NCBI GenBank assembly: GCA_039000515.1
Contig: JBCFYV010011135.1
Coordinates: forward strand, 15,142,376-15,206,375
DNA: 64,000 bases
Source: Timema cristinae
Lineage: Eukaryota > Arthropoda > Insecta > Phasmatodea > Timematidae
Direction: 5' to 3'
Below, piece by piece: positions 24,957 to 36,505 of this stretch; within the stretch, counting starts at the first letter, position 1, and every line of letters begins with the position of its first letter. The position numbers were made by a program, and so were the translations under genes. The notes beneath the pieces are model-generated. The model was not told where the DNA came from, did not search any database, and worked only from the letters and a program-made list of their open reading frames with translations.

Positions 24957-25029
24957 ATAAAATTATCCATGATGTTAATAGGCAGTGTTCATATATAACT
25001 ATATATATTTGCTTATTTTTATAAAGAAA

Positions 25030-25347
25030 GTTGGCCTCGGTGGTATTGGAGTAAAGTGCTTACCTCAGGACCTGATCTTAAGGGGTTCAAACCCAGCCGG
25101 GGTTGACAAATTTTTATGAGTGATAAAAAATCCTTTGCGTAACTTACTTTGGAGGGGAAGTAATGGTGTGGGGCCCATGTTATAATTACATATAAAGAAC
25201 CCCGGAAGGTATTATGTGAAAATACCTTTCCTGGCAATTGGGAGGTCCTTTCGCTCTCGTTCGTAGAAATTCTCATCCATACTGATATAACCAACCAAAT
25301 CAGAAAGTGCACATTAATTACCGTGAATAAAAATAAATAAATAAAAT
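25030..25347 (+). mobile_element. SINE family 3, near full length, beside the first SCAPER exon
   Basis: tRNA-like head ('GGCCTCGGTGGTATTGGAG', B box GGGGTTCAAACCC), then a body shared with 22318-22440, ending in (AAAT)n. It ends about 60 bp upstream of the SCAPER start codon, within or next to the 5' leader region. Confidence 0.8.
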
Positions 25348-25399
25348 TATTGAGCATGCAAAGCACACTAAACATTTTTGGAGGTACTTTTTGTTTCAG

Positions 25400-25409
25400 T
25401 GCTTCCAAT
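25400..25409 (+). promoter_or_regulatory. SCAPER: 5' UTR and probable upstream splice acceptor before the SCAPER start codon
   Basis: The sequence just before the start codon reads TTTTGTTTCAG|TGCTTCCAAT, a good 3' splice site. The ATG is therefore probably in the second exon, with a non-coding leader exon further upstream that I cannot place. The ATG context (CCAATATGG) has G at +4. Confidence 0.5.
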
Positions 25410-25524
25410 ATGGCAGAAGTACCAGTACCAGTACCAGTACGTTTGATTGTCCAAGAAGAAGGGCGAGCCGCACGTAATTTAATAGCTTTCAATGTACCGA
25501 TGGAACCACCTATATCGGATTCAG
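25410..25524 (+). CDS. SCAPER: SCAPER exon 1 (start codon)
   Basis: Begins MAEVPVPVPVRLIVQEEG and continues AARNLIAFNVPMEP, matching the conserved opening of human SCAPER ('RRIVAEEGRTARNLIAWSVPLE'). The internal ATG at 25410 is preferred to the upstream one at 25356 (the frame itself opens with a non-ATG codon) because a splice acceptor lies between them. Ends in phase 1 at TCAG|GTGAGT. A hexamer repeat AGTACC codes the VPVPVPV stretch. Confidence 0.92.
25421..25440. repeat. Short hexamer repeat coding Val-Pro repeats in SCAPER exon 1
   Basis: Three tandem copies of ACCAGT / AGTACC directly after the start codon, a likely slippage-expanded Val-Pro repeat at the N-terminus. Confidence 0.8.
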
Positions 25525-25999
25525 GTGAGTGTAGGCGAAGATTATTCACCTAGATCAGTGAGATATCAACTTGCAGTTGCAATACTTTTAACAACTAGAA
25601 TTATATATACAGTAAAACCCCGTTAAACCAAACTTTAATAGTCCGAAAATCCGGATAGTCTGAAATTTTTTTTTAGAAAATTCGAAGGGGGAAAAAAATT
25701 AGACCAAATATAAAGTAAGGTATTGAAACAGAATTTTAAGAAACAGCTATAAATTATGTTCCCCCCCTAAAGATTTAGAGAAGGTAACACACACACAAAT
25801 AAATAAATAAAAATAATACAGAGTTTTATTAATGAGACATAACAGAGTGACATTAAGGATAGTTCATCTGGTTTCCGTTGTCTAGTGTAATAAATATAAT
25901 GTGATTGTAGAATGTAGTATCACACAACAAGTAGATAAAGAAATTCATAATAAACAGAACACAAAATGTCCAGTATAATGAGCTTTGTGCATATAGGTG

Positions 26000-27900
26000 G
26001 ATGAGCCAATAGGGGTTAACTAAAGCAAATTACAGCTTGGGATCAATATCAAGGATCATAAAGGCTCCCGAGAAGACAATCCCTTCAACTCACCCACTGC
26101 AAAAAAGTGGACAATGGCGGGTCATTAATTATTTATATTTTAAGAAATCCTTGAACTGACCTCAAGAAAGAGCTCACGCGATTTAATGTCTGCACCTCAA
26201 AGAACATGACCATAACCCATCAGCTTGTGCTCACTTAGGTTCTTAAGAAGCCTAGCGACTTAGGTATATAGCAATTAAGCAATTAAACGCTCTATCTATG
26301 GCACTTAATAATGAGTTAACATCGTAGTCACAATGAGGAGGCGCTAACCTAGTCACTCTTAAACGGGGATAGTTAGCCCTAGTTAGGGCAAAATAGCTAC
26401 AACCTAGAGCCATAGTGGTCACACGCATGAACAAAACTTGTCTCCAAGGTACACCCAACTAGTCCAAGTACAACAAGTGTACTACATAAGGAAGCCGTCT
26501 ACACGGCTTCAAATAAACTTGCAATAAAAATATAAAGGCTGCCCAAGGGAAGAGCCAATAATAATAATAATAATAAAATATAGGATCCCATAATAACACA
26601 ATACTAGATACTTAGCCAGGGCCAAGAGACCTAATTAGGTCATCAAAACACATCCTAGCACTCCCCACTAGTGACTCAAGATGTTTCCTTCTTGGTTATT
26701 CAAACAACATTGCCAAGCAACCAATCTAACGTTAATTAGCCATATAGCCATAGTGATGGCTGTATATAAACGTAGTTGTAACATAACTCCAACTCATGTG
26801 GATAAACCGCTTAGTACAATAAACAACACAAGTAGTATATATCAGCAAGAAACTATATCTGCTCATTGAGCTATCATGCCCCAGTTGACTCTTGTGACAA
26901 CTCTTGTAATACCATCCTGATTAGTTCAATACTTATATACATCAATTTACCAGGAGATTGACTTTGAAAGAAATGAGCACTTCAAGACTCCCAAATAAGT
27001 TGAGCCGGTGCTTAACCTTCACATTACTCATCTATACTTTTAGAATTACATAGCAAAAGATACACAACTCGGTGAGCAACAGTACAAACAGTACGTAGAC
27101 GGGAATTAGCCAGTCCGGTTAGCAAACAGTCCGTGCGAAACCCAACTCAAATGTAAAAAATTAGCTGTGACAGCGCAGCGTTATTGTAGCCCCACTAGTA
27201 GAGCATGCTGCACACTTCTAGTGCACCAGCGTTAGACAATGGTGGTGTTGGTGATCCAGGTGAGGCGGGATACTACCTACTGGTAGCCCCTGCATTGACT
27301 CCATTCCGACCAAGGCCTACTCAGATTAACTGCTACGGTAGAGAAGGTACAGTTAGAGACCCAATCAGTCGTAAAGTATTACAAGTTCTGTCTCTTAGTC
27401 TACTCAAGTGGTGTATTAAAACAACTTCCAGACTGAGAAGGAAAAAGTAAGGGGAGAAGAGGTGTAAGCCAATCACGTCTTACAGCAACAGCGCAGCCCA
27501 GAGCGGTCATCAAGGGGGGTAAGCGCATGCGTAGTGAGAGCAGTGAGAGCAAAGAGAAAGAGGCAATACGAAACGAGTGAAGCCCCAACATTACAGTTTC
27601 TTAATATGTTTGATTACTGCATTTGAACAAAATTAAGCTTATAGGTGATGACCTCGAAACTTACTCACATAGACATTTAGGTCAAGGGAGAACAATCAGT
27701 AGGGTAGTTCATGAAACATAGACGATCTCTTGAGAGGTGAAAAAGTCACATGATTGTGTGAGATAATATCCATTAGCTCAGCACAGTTAATAGATGCTTA
27801 GTATTTACATGTTTATTCAACCCTATATATGTTTTCCTGTAACTAAAAATAATGATGGCACTGTAAAAATATCTACTGTAAATGTAAAACTACATAATAC
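26000..27900. other. Unclassified, less AT-rich sequence inside intron 1
   Basis: Composition differs from its surroundings (more C and G, many 'CTAG'-rich words). Open frames of 60-80 codons show no family pattern. Probably an unrecognised mobile element. No gene supported. Confidence 0.4.
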
Positions 27901-27930
27901 ATGCTACTTATTGTATATTAGTTAAATGAA

Positions 27931-28199
27931 ACTCGCCTCGGTGACGTAGTTAACTAATGCACTAGTTTCTTGTTGAGCTCTATGGCCAAGGACAGGGAGA
28001 TCAAGGTTCATATCTCAGTCGAGTGAACTGGAGAAGGGGGGGGGGGAAGTGTTTCCTAAATGGTTTTGCACTCTCCATCCATGAAAATGATTCACTTCCT
28101 CTAAATTCAACCTTCCCAATTCCTAATCATTACTGTAATTAGTACTTTAGGGTATAACCCAAACGAGTAGTGAGATGCCGTGCTAGATAAATAAATGAA
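27931..28199 (+). mobile_element. tRNA-derived SINE (family 1) with target duplications
   Basis: Head CTCGCCTCGGTGACGTAGTT, B-box region, body and tail as family 1, with a poly(G) expansion near 28035. Flanked by the 10-bp duplication GTTAAATGAA (27921-27930 and 28200-28209). Confidence 0.88.
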
Positions 28200-28399
28200 G
28201 TTAAATGAATATACATTTTTTTAAACTCATTCAACTGTAATTTAAAATTTTGATAATACCGTCTCCCTGCTGACCATTCCATATTCTACCGATTAGTCCA
28301 GATTTACGCTAATCCAAACAAGCTTCCACCCCAATTAGTTTGGCTTAAAGAGGGTCTACTCTAAATTAGGGATGGTATCCTCAAATCCTTAAACCTTTG

Positions 28400-29349
28400 A
28401 ATCCTAACAAATATTCAGGATTCAAGAATACGAGAAAATATCAGTTTGGAGATTAAAACAAAACGATAACTAAAAAAAAATATTAGTGAATCGGAATTGG
28501 TTTTAGAGCTCTATGAATATTTATCATTCATGGGTGGCTAAGCCCCAAAATAATTATAGGAAAAACTAGACAACCAAACTCCAGACCATAAATTTAACAC
28601 TTAACTGAATGTATGAATATTATAGTGATTTTTTTTAAGAAAAAGGTTAACATTTAGTTATTATTTATATTTTATGTTAAAATGTATTCTTATTTCCTAT
28701 GATGTTCATGATTTTTTGGTTTCAAATTCTAGATTCAGGAATCGAAGGTAAAAGGATGATTCAGATCTGAGGTCTGGATTCATAAAATAGTGATCTTGAC
28801 CCATCTTTATTTCATATCTACCCTTTTAATTGATCATAATTATTATAAAAAAGGTAAAAATTCAAACCGTTACAAGAGCTTAAAATGGTAAAACTGTTAA
28901 GTTTTTCTTAATTTTCTTTCGGTTGTCCAACTCTCAACGATTTCTTGATGACTTAGTTTACTGCAGCAGCCTTGTGTTTGAGTGAGTGAAGCGGTAGAAG
29001 CTCTATCTACTCGCTTCCAAAATACCTGCCGGGTTTGTTGATTCTTTCTTGTGATCTCAAGGGGGAAAATGGGGAAAGTCCAATTTTAACTAAAATTGAG
29101 TTAGTGCTTCCTTCTGTCAGATCAACAATTCCCAACCTGGAGTACATGCCAGGATTTTTGAGGGTACGTGAAGATATTTGAATAATGGCGGAAAAAGCCC
29201 CACATATGCCAGCAGTGTAAAACAAAATATCGGTTAAAAATTGTGAAATTAACTAACACGATAGCGAGGGATGGTGCAGGTTTTCTTCTATGTTTGACAC
29301 TGAAAAAATTATTTTAATTTCAAACAGTTTTTATAATTATTACTAAATC
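28400..29349. other. AT-rich intronic stretch
   Basis: SCAPER intron 1 sequence. A 29007-29225 minus frame overlaps what looks like a decayed SINE (a tRNA-like 'GGTTTGTTGATTC' area). Nothing else supported. Confidence 0.4.
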
Positions 29350-29363
29350 AATTAATTAACTGA

Positions 29364-29613
29364 CCCGCCTCGGTGGCGTAGTTGGCTAATGCGCTAGATG
29401 TGTTGAGCTCGACTGCTGAGGACGGGGAGATCGAGGTTCCAATCTCGGTCGGGTTAACTAGGGGTGGTTTTTCCTAAATGGTTTTCCACTCTCCCGTCAC
29501 ACAAATGCGGGTTCACTTCCTCTAATTCAACCTTCCAAATTCCTAATCCATTATAGTAATTAGTACTTAAAGCGTATAACCCAAACGGGTAGTAAGACGC
29601 GGTGCTAAATATT
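29364..29613 (+). mobile_element. tRNA-derived SINE (family 1) with 14-bp target duplications
   Basis: Near-consensus copy bounded by a perfect 14-bp duplication AATTAATTAACTGA at 29350-29363 and 29614-29627. A box and B box intact. Confidence 0.95.
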
Positions 29614-29786
29614 AATTAATTAACTGAATGTAAAATATACACTAAACATTTTGCTAATATTAGGGGTATCATTTATGGAAATTTATTGCCAATGGATACC
29701 TTTGTTGGTGTCTCAATGGGGTTTTAGATATAAAAGTTTGTCTTGGAAAATGTGTGTAATCTAATTTGCCTTCATTTTCTACTGTA

Positions 29787-30048
29787 ACCCACCTCGGTGG
29801 CGTAGTTGGCTAACGCGCTTGTCGTGTTGAGCTCGACTGCTAAGGACGGGGAGATCGAGGTTAAAATCTCGGTTGGGTGAACTGGGGGTGGTTTTTCCTA
29901 AAGGTTTTTCCACTCTCCCTCCACACAAATGCGGGTTCACTTCCTCTAATTCAACCTTCCTCAATCCTAATCCATTAGAGTAATTAGTACTTAAAGCGTA
30001 TAACCCGAACGTGTAGTAAGACTCAATGTTAAATAATAATAATGATAA
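29787..30048 (+). mobile_element. tRNA-derived SINE (family 1) with target duplications
   Basis: Near-consensus copy, B box slightly changed (GGTTAAAATC), tail (AAT)n. Flanked by TTTTCTACTGTA (29775-29786) and TTTTCCACTGTA (30049-30060), a 12-bp duplication with one mismatch. Confidence 0.93.
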
Positions 30049-30069
30049 TTTTCCACTGTACTCTTTATT

Positions 30070-30295
30070 TATTAAAACCGTTGTCGGCGGGCATGCAGGC
30101 TACAAATCCTGCTTGTCTAGTTTGGTTTGTTAGTAATAGAGTGGCTGGGGTTCAAATTCTGGTCAGTTGTACAGAGTATAGTTTTTTTATAAATGGTTTC
30201 TCACTCTACCTTCATGAAAATATGAGTAAATTTCTTTTAAATTTTAGTTTCCAACCCTATCTTTAACCCAATAGGTAGTGTAATTAAATGTAGAT
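30070..30295 (+). mobile_element. Old SINE remnant
   Basis: B-box-like GGGGTTCAAATTC followed by a body with 'TTTCTCACTCTACCTTCATG', parallel to the family-1 body 'TTTTCCACTCTCCCTCCACG'. Tail decayed. Confidence 0.6.
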
Positions 30296-30369
30296 AGTCT
30301 AAAAGGTGGTAAAAATGGATATATTTTTGAAACTAAGATTTAAACGATTGGAGGATATTTCATTTGGTG

Positions 30370-30545
30370 TTCACATGTTCCAAGGCATCATTCTTGCAAA
30401 TGTTGGGGGAATAAGGGTTTGAATCCTGTCGAGTGAACCATTTTTTTTTTTCCTGTATGGTTTCTTAATATCCTATCTTGCAAATGCAGGTACATTTAAT
30501 ATAAATGCATTCTTCCTCATTAGTTTAATAAATGATTAAAAATTA
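30370..30545 (+). mobile_element. Old SINE remnant
   Basis: 'AAGGGTTTGAATCCTGTCG' (B box) and a decayed body. Diverged. Confidence 0.5.
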
Positions 30546-30888
30546 ACTTGTAAAAATGCTTATGTATATATGTTTTTACCATTAAAAATCTCTTTGATAA
30601 ATGTAATAAAGAAAAAAGCTGTCATTCACCAGGATAAATAGAAATATGGGTAAGGCAAGGAAAATTAAAATAATTGTCTGGAAAACCCAGAAAAAAAAAT
30701 GAGGAATATAAAAGAAAGAACCACTCTTTATTTTAAAAGCTGTAAATTTCATTGATCGTCCAATAGGTTCAACAACATTTTAAGCCGACTACAGTCTAAT
30801 TTTTATATAAAGGGCATTTAAAAAAATACATTCCTTTTTTTTATCACAAAATTGATACCATTTAACTATTTTATTAGTGTTATACTAA

Positions 30889-31408
30889 CCCACTTCAGCG
30901 GCCGCATGGTCTAAGGAGCTACTCTCGCAGTAGAATAGACTGCTAATGACATGGAGATAAAGGTTTGAATCTCGGTTGGATGTACTGAGGGTGACTTTTC
31001 CAAAATGGTTTTTCACTCACCCTCTACACAAATGCTAGTACACTTCCTCTAAATATAAAACCCGCCTCGGTGGCGTAGTTGGCTAACGTGCTTGTCGTAT
31101 TGAGCTCGACTGCTGAGAACAGGGAGATCGAGGTTCGAATCTCGGTCGGGTGAACTGGAGGTGGTTTTTCCTAAATGGTTTTCCACTCTCCCTCCCACGC
31201 AAATGCGGGTTCACTTCCTCTAATTTAACCTCCCCAATTCCTAATTCATTAGTGTAATTAGTACTTAAAGCGTATAACCCGAACGGGTAGTAAGACGCGG
31301 TGCTAAATATTATTATTAATCTAAATATAAACTTCCTCATGCCTAAAACCATTAGTGTAATTAGTATATAAGCGTAAAACCCAAAAGGGGTAGTAAGATG
31401 CGGTATTA
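30889..31408 (+). mobile_element. Older SINE split by a younger SINE
   Basis: The outer copy has the head 'GGCCGCATGGTCTAAGG' and B box GGTTTGAATCTC. Its body stops at 31059 and resumes at 31332 with 'CTTCCTCATGCC', ending at 'GTAGTAAGATGCGG'. The gap is filled by the copy at 31060-31319. Confidence 0.88.
31060..31319 (+). mobile_element. Nested tRNA-derived SINE (family 1)
   Basis: A near-consensus copy inserted inside the older SINE, bounded by a perfect 12-bp duplication TCTAAATATAAA (31048-31059 and 31320-31331). This gives a relative age: the head subtype 'GGTGGCGTAGTTGGC' is younger than 'GGCCGCATGGTC'. Confidence 0.95.
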
Positions 31409-31989
31409 TAAAAATATGTTATATTGATAATGTATATTGAAAGTGATAGCTGTGGTCCATGACTTGAGGTATGAATGAATATGTGAAAGTAGATCTAGTA
31501 ACTCAACTGTCCTATAGATGTATTACTAGCCTTTATCCAGCCAAACCAGTCAAACAAGTTTTCTACTCCGTGGGTAGAGCTCGATTCTTTCCTCTTGACC
31601 ATGTTTGGGAGCTCATACAAGGTTGTGTTTACATTTTGTTGGCCAACATTTGACAGTTCAGTTCAAATAGGTTCTCTTCTCAAATTTGTTCTGAATCAAA
31701 TTTTTTTTTTTTAATCTCTTACTAATCTGAACTCTCAATGTCAATTACTTTTTAAGTAACTTTAAAGTATTCTTATCTTGAGCAATCACTTTTAACAACA
31801 AATTTTAATATGAATAGCTTATGAAGAAAGTGTTAAATTATTTTGATTAATAAAAAAAAAATGCTTTACAAAGTAATGGGTATGTAAGGTCAACATTAGT
31901 TTTACAAAGTCTTTACATTTTTTAGGTGTGATAGTAACATTAATATTATTTTGAAATTTAAAAAAAAGGGTATAAATAATAAAAGTTGC

Positions 31990-32145
31990 TTTTTTGGCCA
32001 CATGGTTTAAGTGCTAAGGCATCTCGTAATAGATTAGACAGCCAATGACAGGTAGATTGGGATTCAAATCCCAATTGAGTATACTGAGGGTGGTTTTCCA
32101 CACTCTTTCCATTCAAATGGGGATGCACTTCCTTCAAAGTCAGAC
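31990..32145 (+). mobile_element. Old SINE remnant
   Basis: 'GGCCACATGGTTTAAG' head, 'GATTCAAATCCCAATTG' B box region, body to 'TGCACTTCCTTC'. Tail missing. Confidence 0.65.
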
Positions 32146-32407
32146 ATAAGACAGAGAGAGATGAGCAAGAAAGGTGCACTGATCCAGCCACCCCAAGCGA
32201 ACACACAGTAATTAAAAGTGTGGTGACGAGGATTCAAGGATATTGAATATCTGATTAAAAGTATTGAGTTTGTTTTATAACTATAGTAATTCATATATTC
32301 ACTAATAATTTTATCTTTATAAATCAAATTAAATTTAAATTAAAATATATATTTTTTATATTATTTTAAAACCCTTTTTAATTTTATCTGTTTAGTCCAA
32401 TACATTT

Positions 32408-32680
32408 TTATTATTTATTATTTATTATTATTATTTTAGCAGTGTGTCTTACTACCCTTCGGGTTATACACTTTAAGTACTAATTACGCTAATGGATTGG
32501 AAATTGGGAAGGTTGAATTAGAGGAAGTGAACCCGCATTTGTGTGGAGGGGGAGTGGAAAACCATTTAAGAAAAACCGGCCCCACCTCACCCGGCCGAGA
32601 TTCGAACCTCGATATCCCTGTCCTCGGCGGTAGAGCTCAACACGACTAGCGCGTTAGCCAACTACGCCACCGAGGAGGGA
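32408..32680 (-). mobile_element. tRNA-derived SINE (family 1), minus orientation
   Basis: Reverse complement of the family-1 consensus, (ATT)n tail at the left and head 'GCCAACTACGCCACCGAGG' at the right. Flanks CCAATACATTT (32397-32407) and CCAATAAATTT (32681-32691) form an 11-bp duplication with one mismatch. Confidence 0.92.
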
Positions 32681-32691
32681 CCAATAAATTT

Positions 32692-33820
32692 AAATTCATT
32701 TTATGACCCTATTTATGATTAATATTTCACACTATTAATTTATATCATTACATTAATAATTACAGAAATTTATAAATTCCATCAAAACATAATGGTTATC
32801 CTTATGAGAAAATTTAAAAAATATATATATATATTTAACACAAACAAGATGGGAGAGGGGGGTTAAGGGGGGTGGTGGTTAAGGGTGGTGGTGATCAGCC
32901 CTTTGCTTAGTTTTGCTCACGAAGAGGTCCAAAACTGTCAACAAGGTGATTATGTAATACTTGAATATTCCCTAAACAGATCAAATAAAAATATTTTACC
33001 TCAATATTAAATCTTTTTTTGATAAAATTTGGGAATTAATATGAAATGTAATGAAGATAAAGACAAATCAGCAAAATTAGATATTGCATCATCAAAGGTT
33101 TATGTAGACCTTTATTTTGTTGTACGGGTACTTAATTTACTAAGTTTTTGAACGTGGTAATTAATGTTTTTACTGTCCAATTTATACTTTCAGGGTTGCC
33201 AGACACCTGGAGAAATGAGAAAACAGAGGGATTTTTTTTTGTGTGTGGTGTCGAAAAATATAGGGAATTTCACATTTAAAAAAAACAAGAATATTTGTGA
33301 ACGTTTGTTGTTAACCTGAAAGATTTTAATAGTAGGCCTTTACATATAATCAATAGTGAACCGAAGAAGAAAAAAAATGCGTGGATTCAAATCCATGTAT
33401 TCTCTTTGTTCCTTGTTTTCTCTCTCTGAAACTTTGGGTTGCATAACAACTGTATTAATTTCCCTATTAAGATAAAATCAACCTGTTCTAATCATAATTG
33501 GCATAATTTAACTATAGTAATTTTTATGAAAAAACACAAAAATTTTGTGTTAAGAAAACTTGACAGCCTTGAGACGTATTCCAAAGCCTGACAATGTAGT
33601 AGTCTTTGAACTATAGTCTATTTTTTTATAGTAAGAGCCTTTAAGAAAATACAAACTTCTTTGCGATCAACATTGATAACATTTTGCTATTTTATTAGTG
33701 TTATTTTATTGATATTGATATTTATCAAAATAACATCAGATCACATTATCTGACAAATGATTATGTGTAAATATTCTCTTCTGTCAGATAAGACTTTTAT
33801 ATGAAAATTATTATATTTAT
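32692..33820. other. AT-rich intronic stretch
   Basis: SCAPER intron 1 sequence with a G-rich patch near 32850-32895. No gene or classifiable element seen. Confidence 0.5.
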
Positions 33821-33824
33821 TTAC

Positions 33825-34050
33825 TAAGCACGTATTACCGTGTACTACCCATTCGGTTACACACTTAAGTACTAATTACACTAATGAGCTAGGAATTGGG
33901 AAGGTTGAATTTAAAGGAACTGAACCCACATTAGCATGAAGGAAGAGTGGAAAAAGTTTAGTAAAAACCACCCTCAGTTTACCCGACCGAGATTCGAACT
34001 GCAATCTCCCCTTCCTTGGCAGTCCAGCTCAGCAAGAAACTGATTAACAA
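33825..34050 (-). mobile_element. tRNA-derived SINE, minus orientation, diverged
   Basis: Reverse-complement family pattern: 'ACTACCCATTCGG' tail, 'CCCGACCGAGATTCGAAC' B-box region, head near 34030. Diverged and tail lacking a long microsatellite. Confidence 0.8.
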
Positions 34051-34084
34051 AATTGCATGTATTATTTAATTTCCTCCAGGCAGT

Positions 34085-35171
34085 ATACAGTGGATGAGAT
34101 CATATTTGCATGGTCGCCAGCAAAGTGTTATGGTAGGCAACACGACCATTCTTCAATAAATACAGCCATACAATGAATAAATATTGACCTAGCTGCAATA
34201 AATGATGTTGATCTGAAAAAAATTGACTTAAATTGAACCCTGTTAAAACTCAAGCCATTCTTATAGGAACAAGCAGATTACTACTGAATGTGGACCGTTC
34301 CCTTATGACTGACATACGATTAGGAGTAGCCACAGTACAACTTACAACAATTACTAAAAACCTTGGTGTGATTATTGATGAAAATCTTAATTAGACAGAT
34401 CAGGTTACTTTGATTTGCAAGAAAGTGTATGCCTGCTTACATTCACTGAGAAAACTAAAGAATTTTCTCCCAGAAAATGTACAACTTATCCTTGTCCAGA
34501 GCTTAATAATGCCACACTTCGACTACTGTGAAGTAGTATACAATGACTTAAGAGACAATATAGCAGAACAACTATAACGACTACAAAACACATGTGTTTT
34601 ATACATATATAACTTAAAACGGCGTGACCATATTTCTAAATATTTTAATAAACTGGGTTGGTTAAGAATAAATCGAAGGTGAAGGCTACATTTATTAGTA
34701 TTGTTGAACAAAATATTATCAACATCTCAGCCTCAATACGTATCCTCGCGGTTCCTATTCCTGAAAGATAAACATAGCCGAACTACTAGATCAGAATCCA
34801 CTCCACAGATGTCTATTCCCATATATAGATCTCAAACATATGATCTTTATTTCATTGTTCTGGCATCACAGACTTGGAACAAACTAGATAACTCTACTCG
34901 TCATCTAAAATCTAGACTCCGCTTCAAGTGTGCGGTTAAATAATTTATCTTGTCTAATAAGCTAAACTGAGTTTAACAAACTACTTGAGCTTTATATGTG
35001 TTTATGAATGCATGTGCGAATGTTTTTCTACTTATTTGAATATTCCTTAATTAAATTTATTTCAATAAATTTAATAGTGTATGTTGTATTCAACACTGCT
35101 TAAGTGGAAGAGAAGGCTAACGCTTTAACTTTGTCAGATAAATAAAAACTATTATTATTATTATTATTATT
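34085..35171 (+). pseudogene. Decayed non-LTR retrotransposon: reverse transcriptase C-terminal half
   Basis: Broken frames show WMRSYLHGRQQSVMVGN, then a deletion, then PVKTQAILIGTSRLL, LGVIIDENLN, a CKKVYACLHSLRKLK stretch, LVQSLIMPHFDYCEVVYNDL, LQNTCVLYI, and a tail near 34700-34940 with SQTWNKLDNSTRHLKSR. This order matches the back half of a LINE reverse transcriptase and thumb. At least four stops or frameshifts. Ends in an (ATT)n tail (35149-35171), as non-LTR elements often do. Lies in SCAPER intron 1, same strand. Confidence 0.85.
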
Positions 35172-35188
35172 ATCTACATGTTTGTATA

Positions 35189-35435
35189 CCTGCTTCGGTG
35201 GTCGGATACTCGGTCGTCACTCTCGTAATAGACTTGACTGCTGATGACAGAGAGATCAGTGTTTGAATCTCATTTGAATGTACTAAGGATGGTTATTCCT
35301 AAATGGTTTACCACTCTTCCTCCATGCAGATGTGGATACTCTTCCTCTAAATTAAACTATCCTCATCAGTAACACATTAGCGTAATTAGTACATATGTTT
35401 GCATATAACCCAAACTGATAGTAATCTGCAGTACA
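35189..35435 (+). mobile_element. tRNA-derived SINE, older subtype
   Basis: Head 'CCTGCTTCGGTGGTCGGATA', B-box-like GTTTGAATCTC, body and tail ('AACCCAAACTGATAGTAATC'). It sits immediately after the LINE (ATT)n tail and ends about 125 bp before SCAPER exon 2. Confidence 0.8.
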
Positions 35436-35559
35436 AAAAAAAAGTGTACAATCTGAACTTGTACTAAGATAAGTTAAAAACAAAAAATGTCCATGCTCTG
35501 TCAATCTGTCTGCCTGTATAACACAATTATTTAACCTTTGAGGCGGTAATTGTTTCCAG

Positions 35560-35718
35560 GTGGCAAGGTGTTGACTCGTAAACCCCCGACATCTCCTCGG
35601 GCCCCAAATGAGCCAAAGAAGGATCCTGAGGCGGCCAGAGCCAGTAACCGGCCATTTGACTCCCTCAAGCCAGGCTCTCGGGTCAGATCTGCGTCCACTG
35701 GCCGAGACAAGAAGGCAG
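35560..35718 (+). CDS. SCAPER: SCAPER exon 2
   Basis: Acceptor TTGTTTCCAG, donor GCAG|GTAGGT, phase 1 to phase 1. Encodes a basic, Pro/Ser/Arg-rich low-complexity stretch (GGKVLTRKPPTSPRAP ... STGRDKKA), corresponding to the poorly conserved linker before the N-terminal domain of SCAPER. Its GC content is far above the surrounding intron. Phase agrees with exons 1 and 3. Confidence 0.88.
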
Positions 35719-36294
35719 GTAGGTGTTTGACGAAAAAATATGTTGAAGAAACTTGTCCTTAGTTAATCTTCATTCCACAGGTTGGTAGGCATCTGCTCTC
35801 CACACACTCCTCTCTGAAGCTCTTGCTTTGTGTATTTTGGATTTTCCTAAACATTTTCATAAATCATGATATGAATTTAGGTAAGATTTTTTTTAAATCT
35901 TTACATCAGGCAAAAAGTCAGGGAATTTTATTTTTAAGATTTTGTGGCCACGCTGTGTAGTCTTTTATAATTACTGGTCCTAATATCACCCTTAATTTGT
36001 TTCAAATGCTGAAGTCATTGCCTCCTTTTTCTATCTTGACCTCCATTGGAACACAGTCCTCTCTGGCCGGACAATCCATTTCCATTTAATGTTTTTCGGA
36101 TGTTGACTGGCCTACAGGCATAAAAAAAACACCACAATTTTGTTGTATATCTCCTCTGTAGTCTCATTTAAAAGTCCAATCACTTAAATATACCCACATA
36201 TCTTCCAACACTATTCTGCTGCTGTACCCTGATTATTCTGGGAATTTTGGAGTCAAATCACTTCTCACTTAATATTTCACCGATAGTAGCCAAA

Positions 36295-36471
36295 CCTGCT
36301 TCAGTGGTCGAATGTTCTAAGGCATCATGCTCGTTTAAGACTGATCTGCTGGTGATGCAGAGATTGTCGTTTAAATCCCGGTCAGGTCTACTCAGGGTAG
36401 TTTTTCCTAAATGGTTTACCACTCTCCTTCCATGCAAATAAGATTAGATTACCTCTGAATGTCTTCCTTTG

Positions 36472-36475
<4 letters not shown>
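36295..36475 (+). mobile_element. SINE remnant with adjoining (CAT)n
   Basis: Head 'CCTGCTTCAGTGGTCGAATG', B-box region 'GTTTAAATCCCGGTCAGG', body to 'CCATGCAAATAAG'. The 3' end runs into a (CAT)n microsatellite at 36476-36505. Confidence 0.75.

Positions 36476-36505
<30 letters not shown>

Larger units (their letters stand above)
25608..28363. mobile_element. Candidate pogo/Tigger-like element in SCAPER intron 1
   Basis: Left end TACAGTAAAACCCCGTTAAA, right end (reverse complement) TAGAGTAGACCCTCTTTAAG: related terminal inverted repeats with TA at the edges, and inside each end sequence of the 'taatccggatagtccg' kind typical of pogo/Tigger. The interior shows no transposase that I can recognise, and about 26.0-27.7 kb looks like a different inserted sequence. 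A SINE (27931-28199) sits near the right end. The pairing of these two ends as one element is an inference. Confidence 0.5.

Noticed and set aside
25019..25549. 176-codon minus-strand ORF opposite SCAPER exon 1
   Set aside because: Antisense shadow across the exon and the adjacent SINE; no family pattern.
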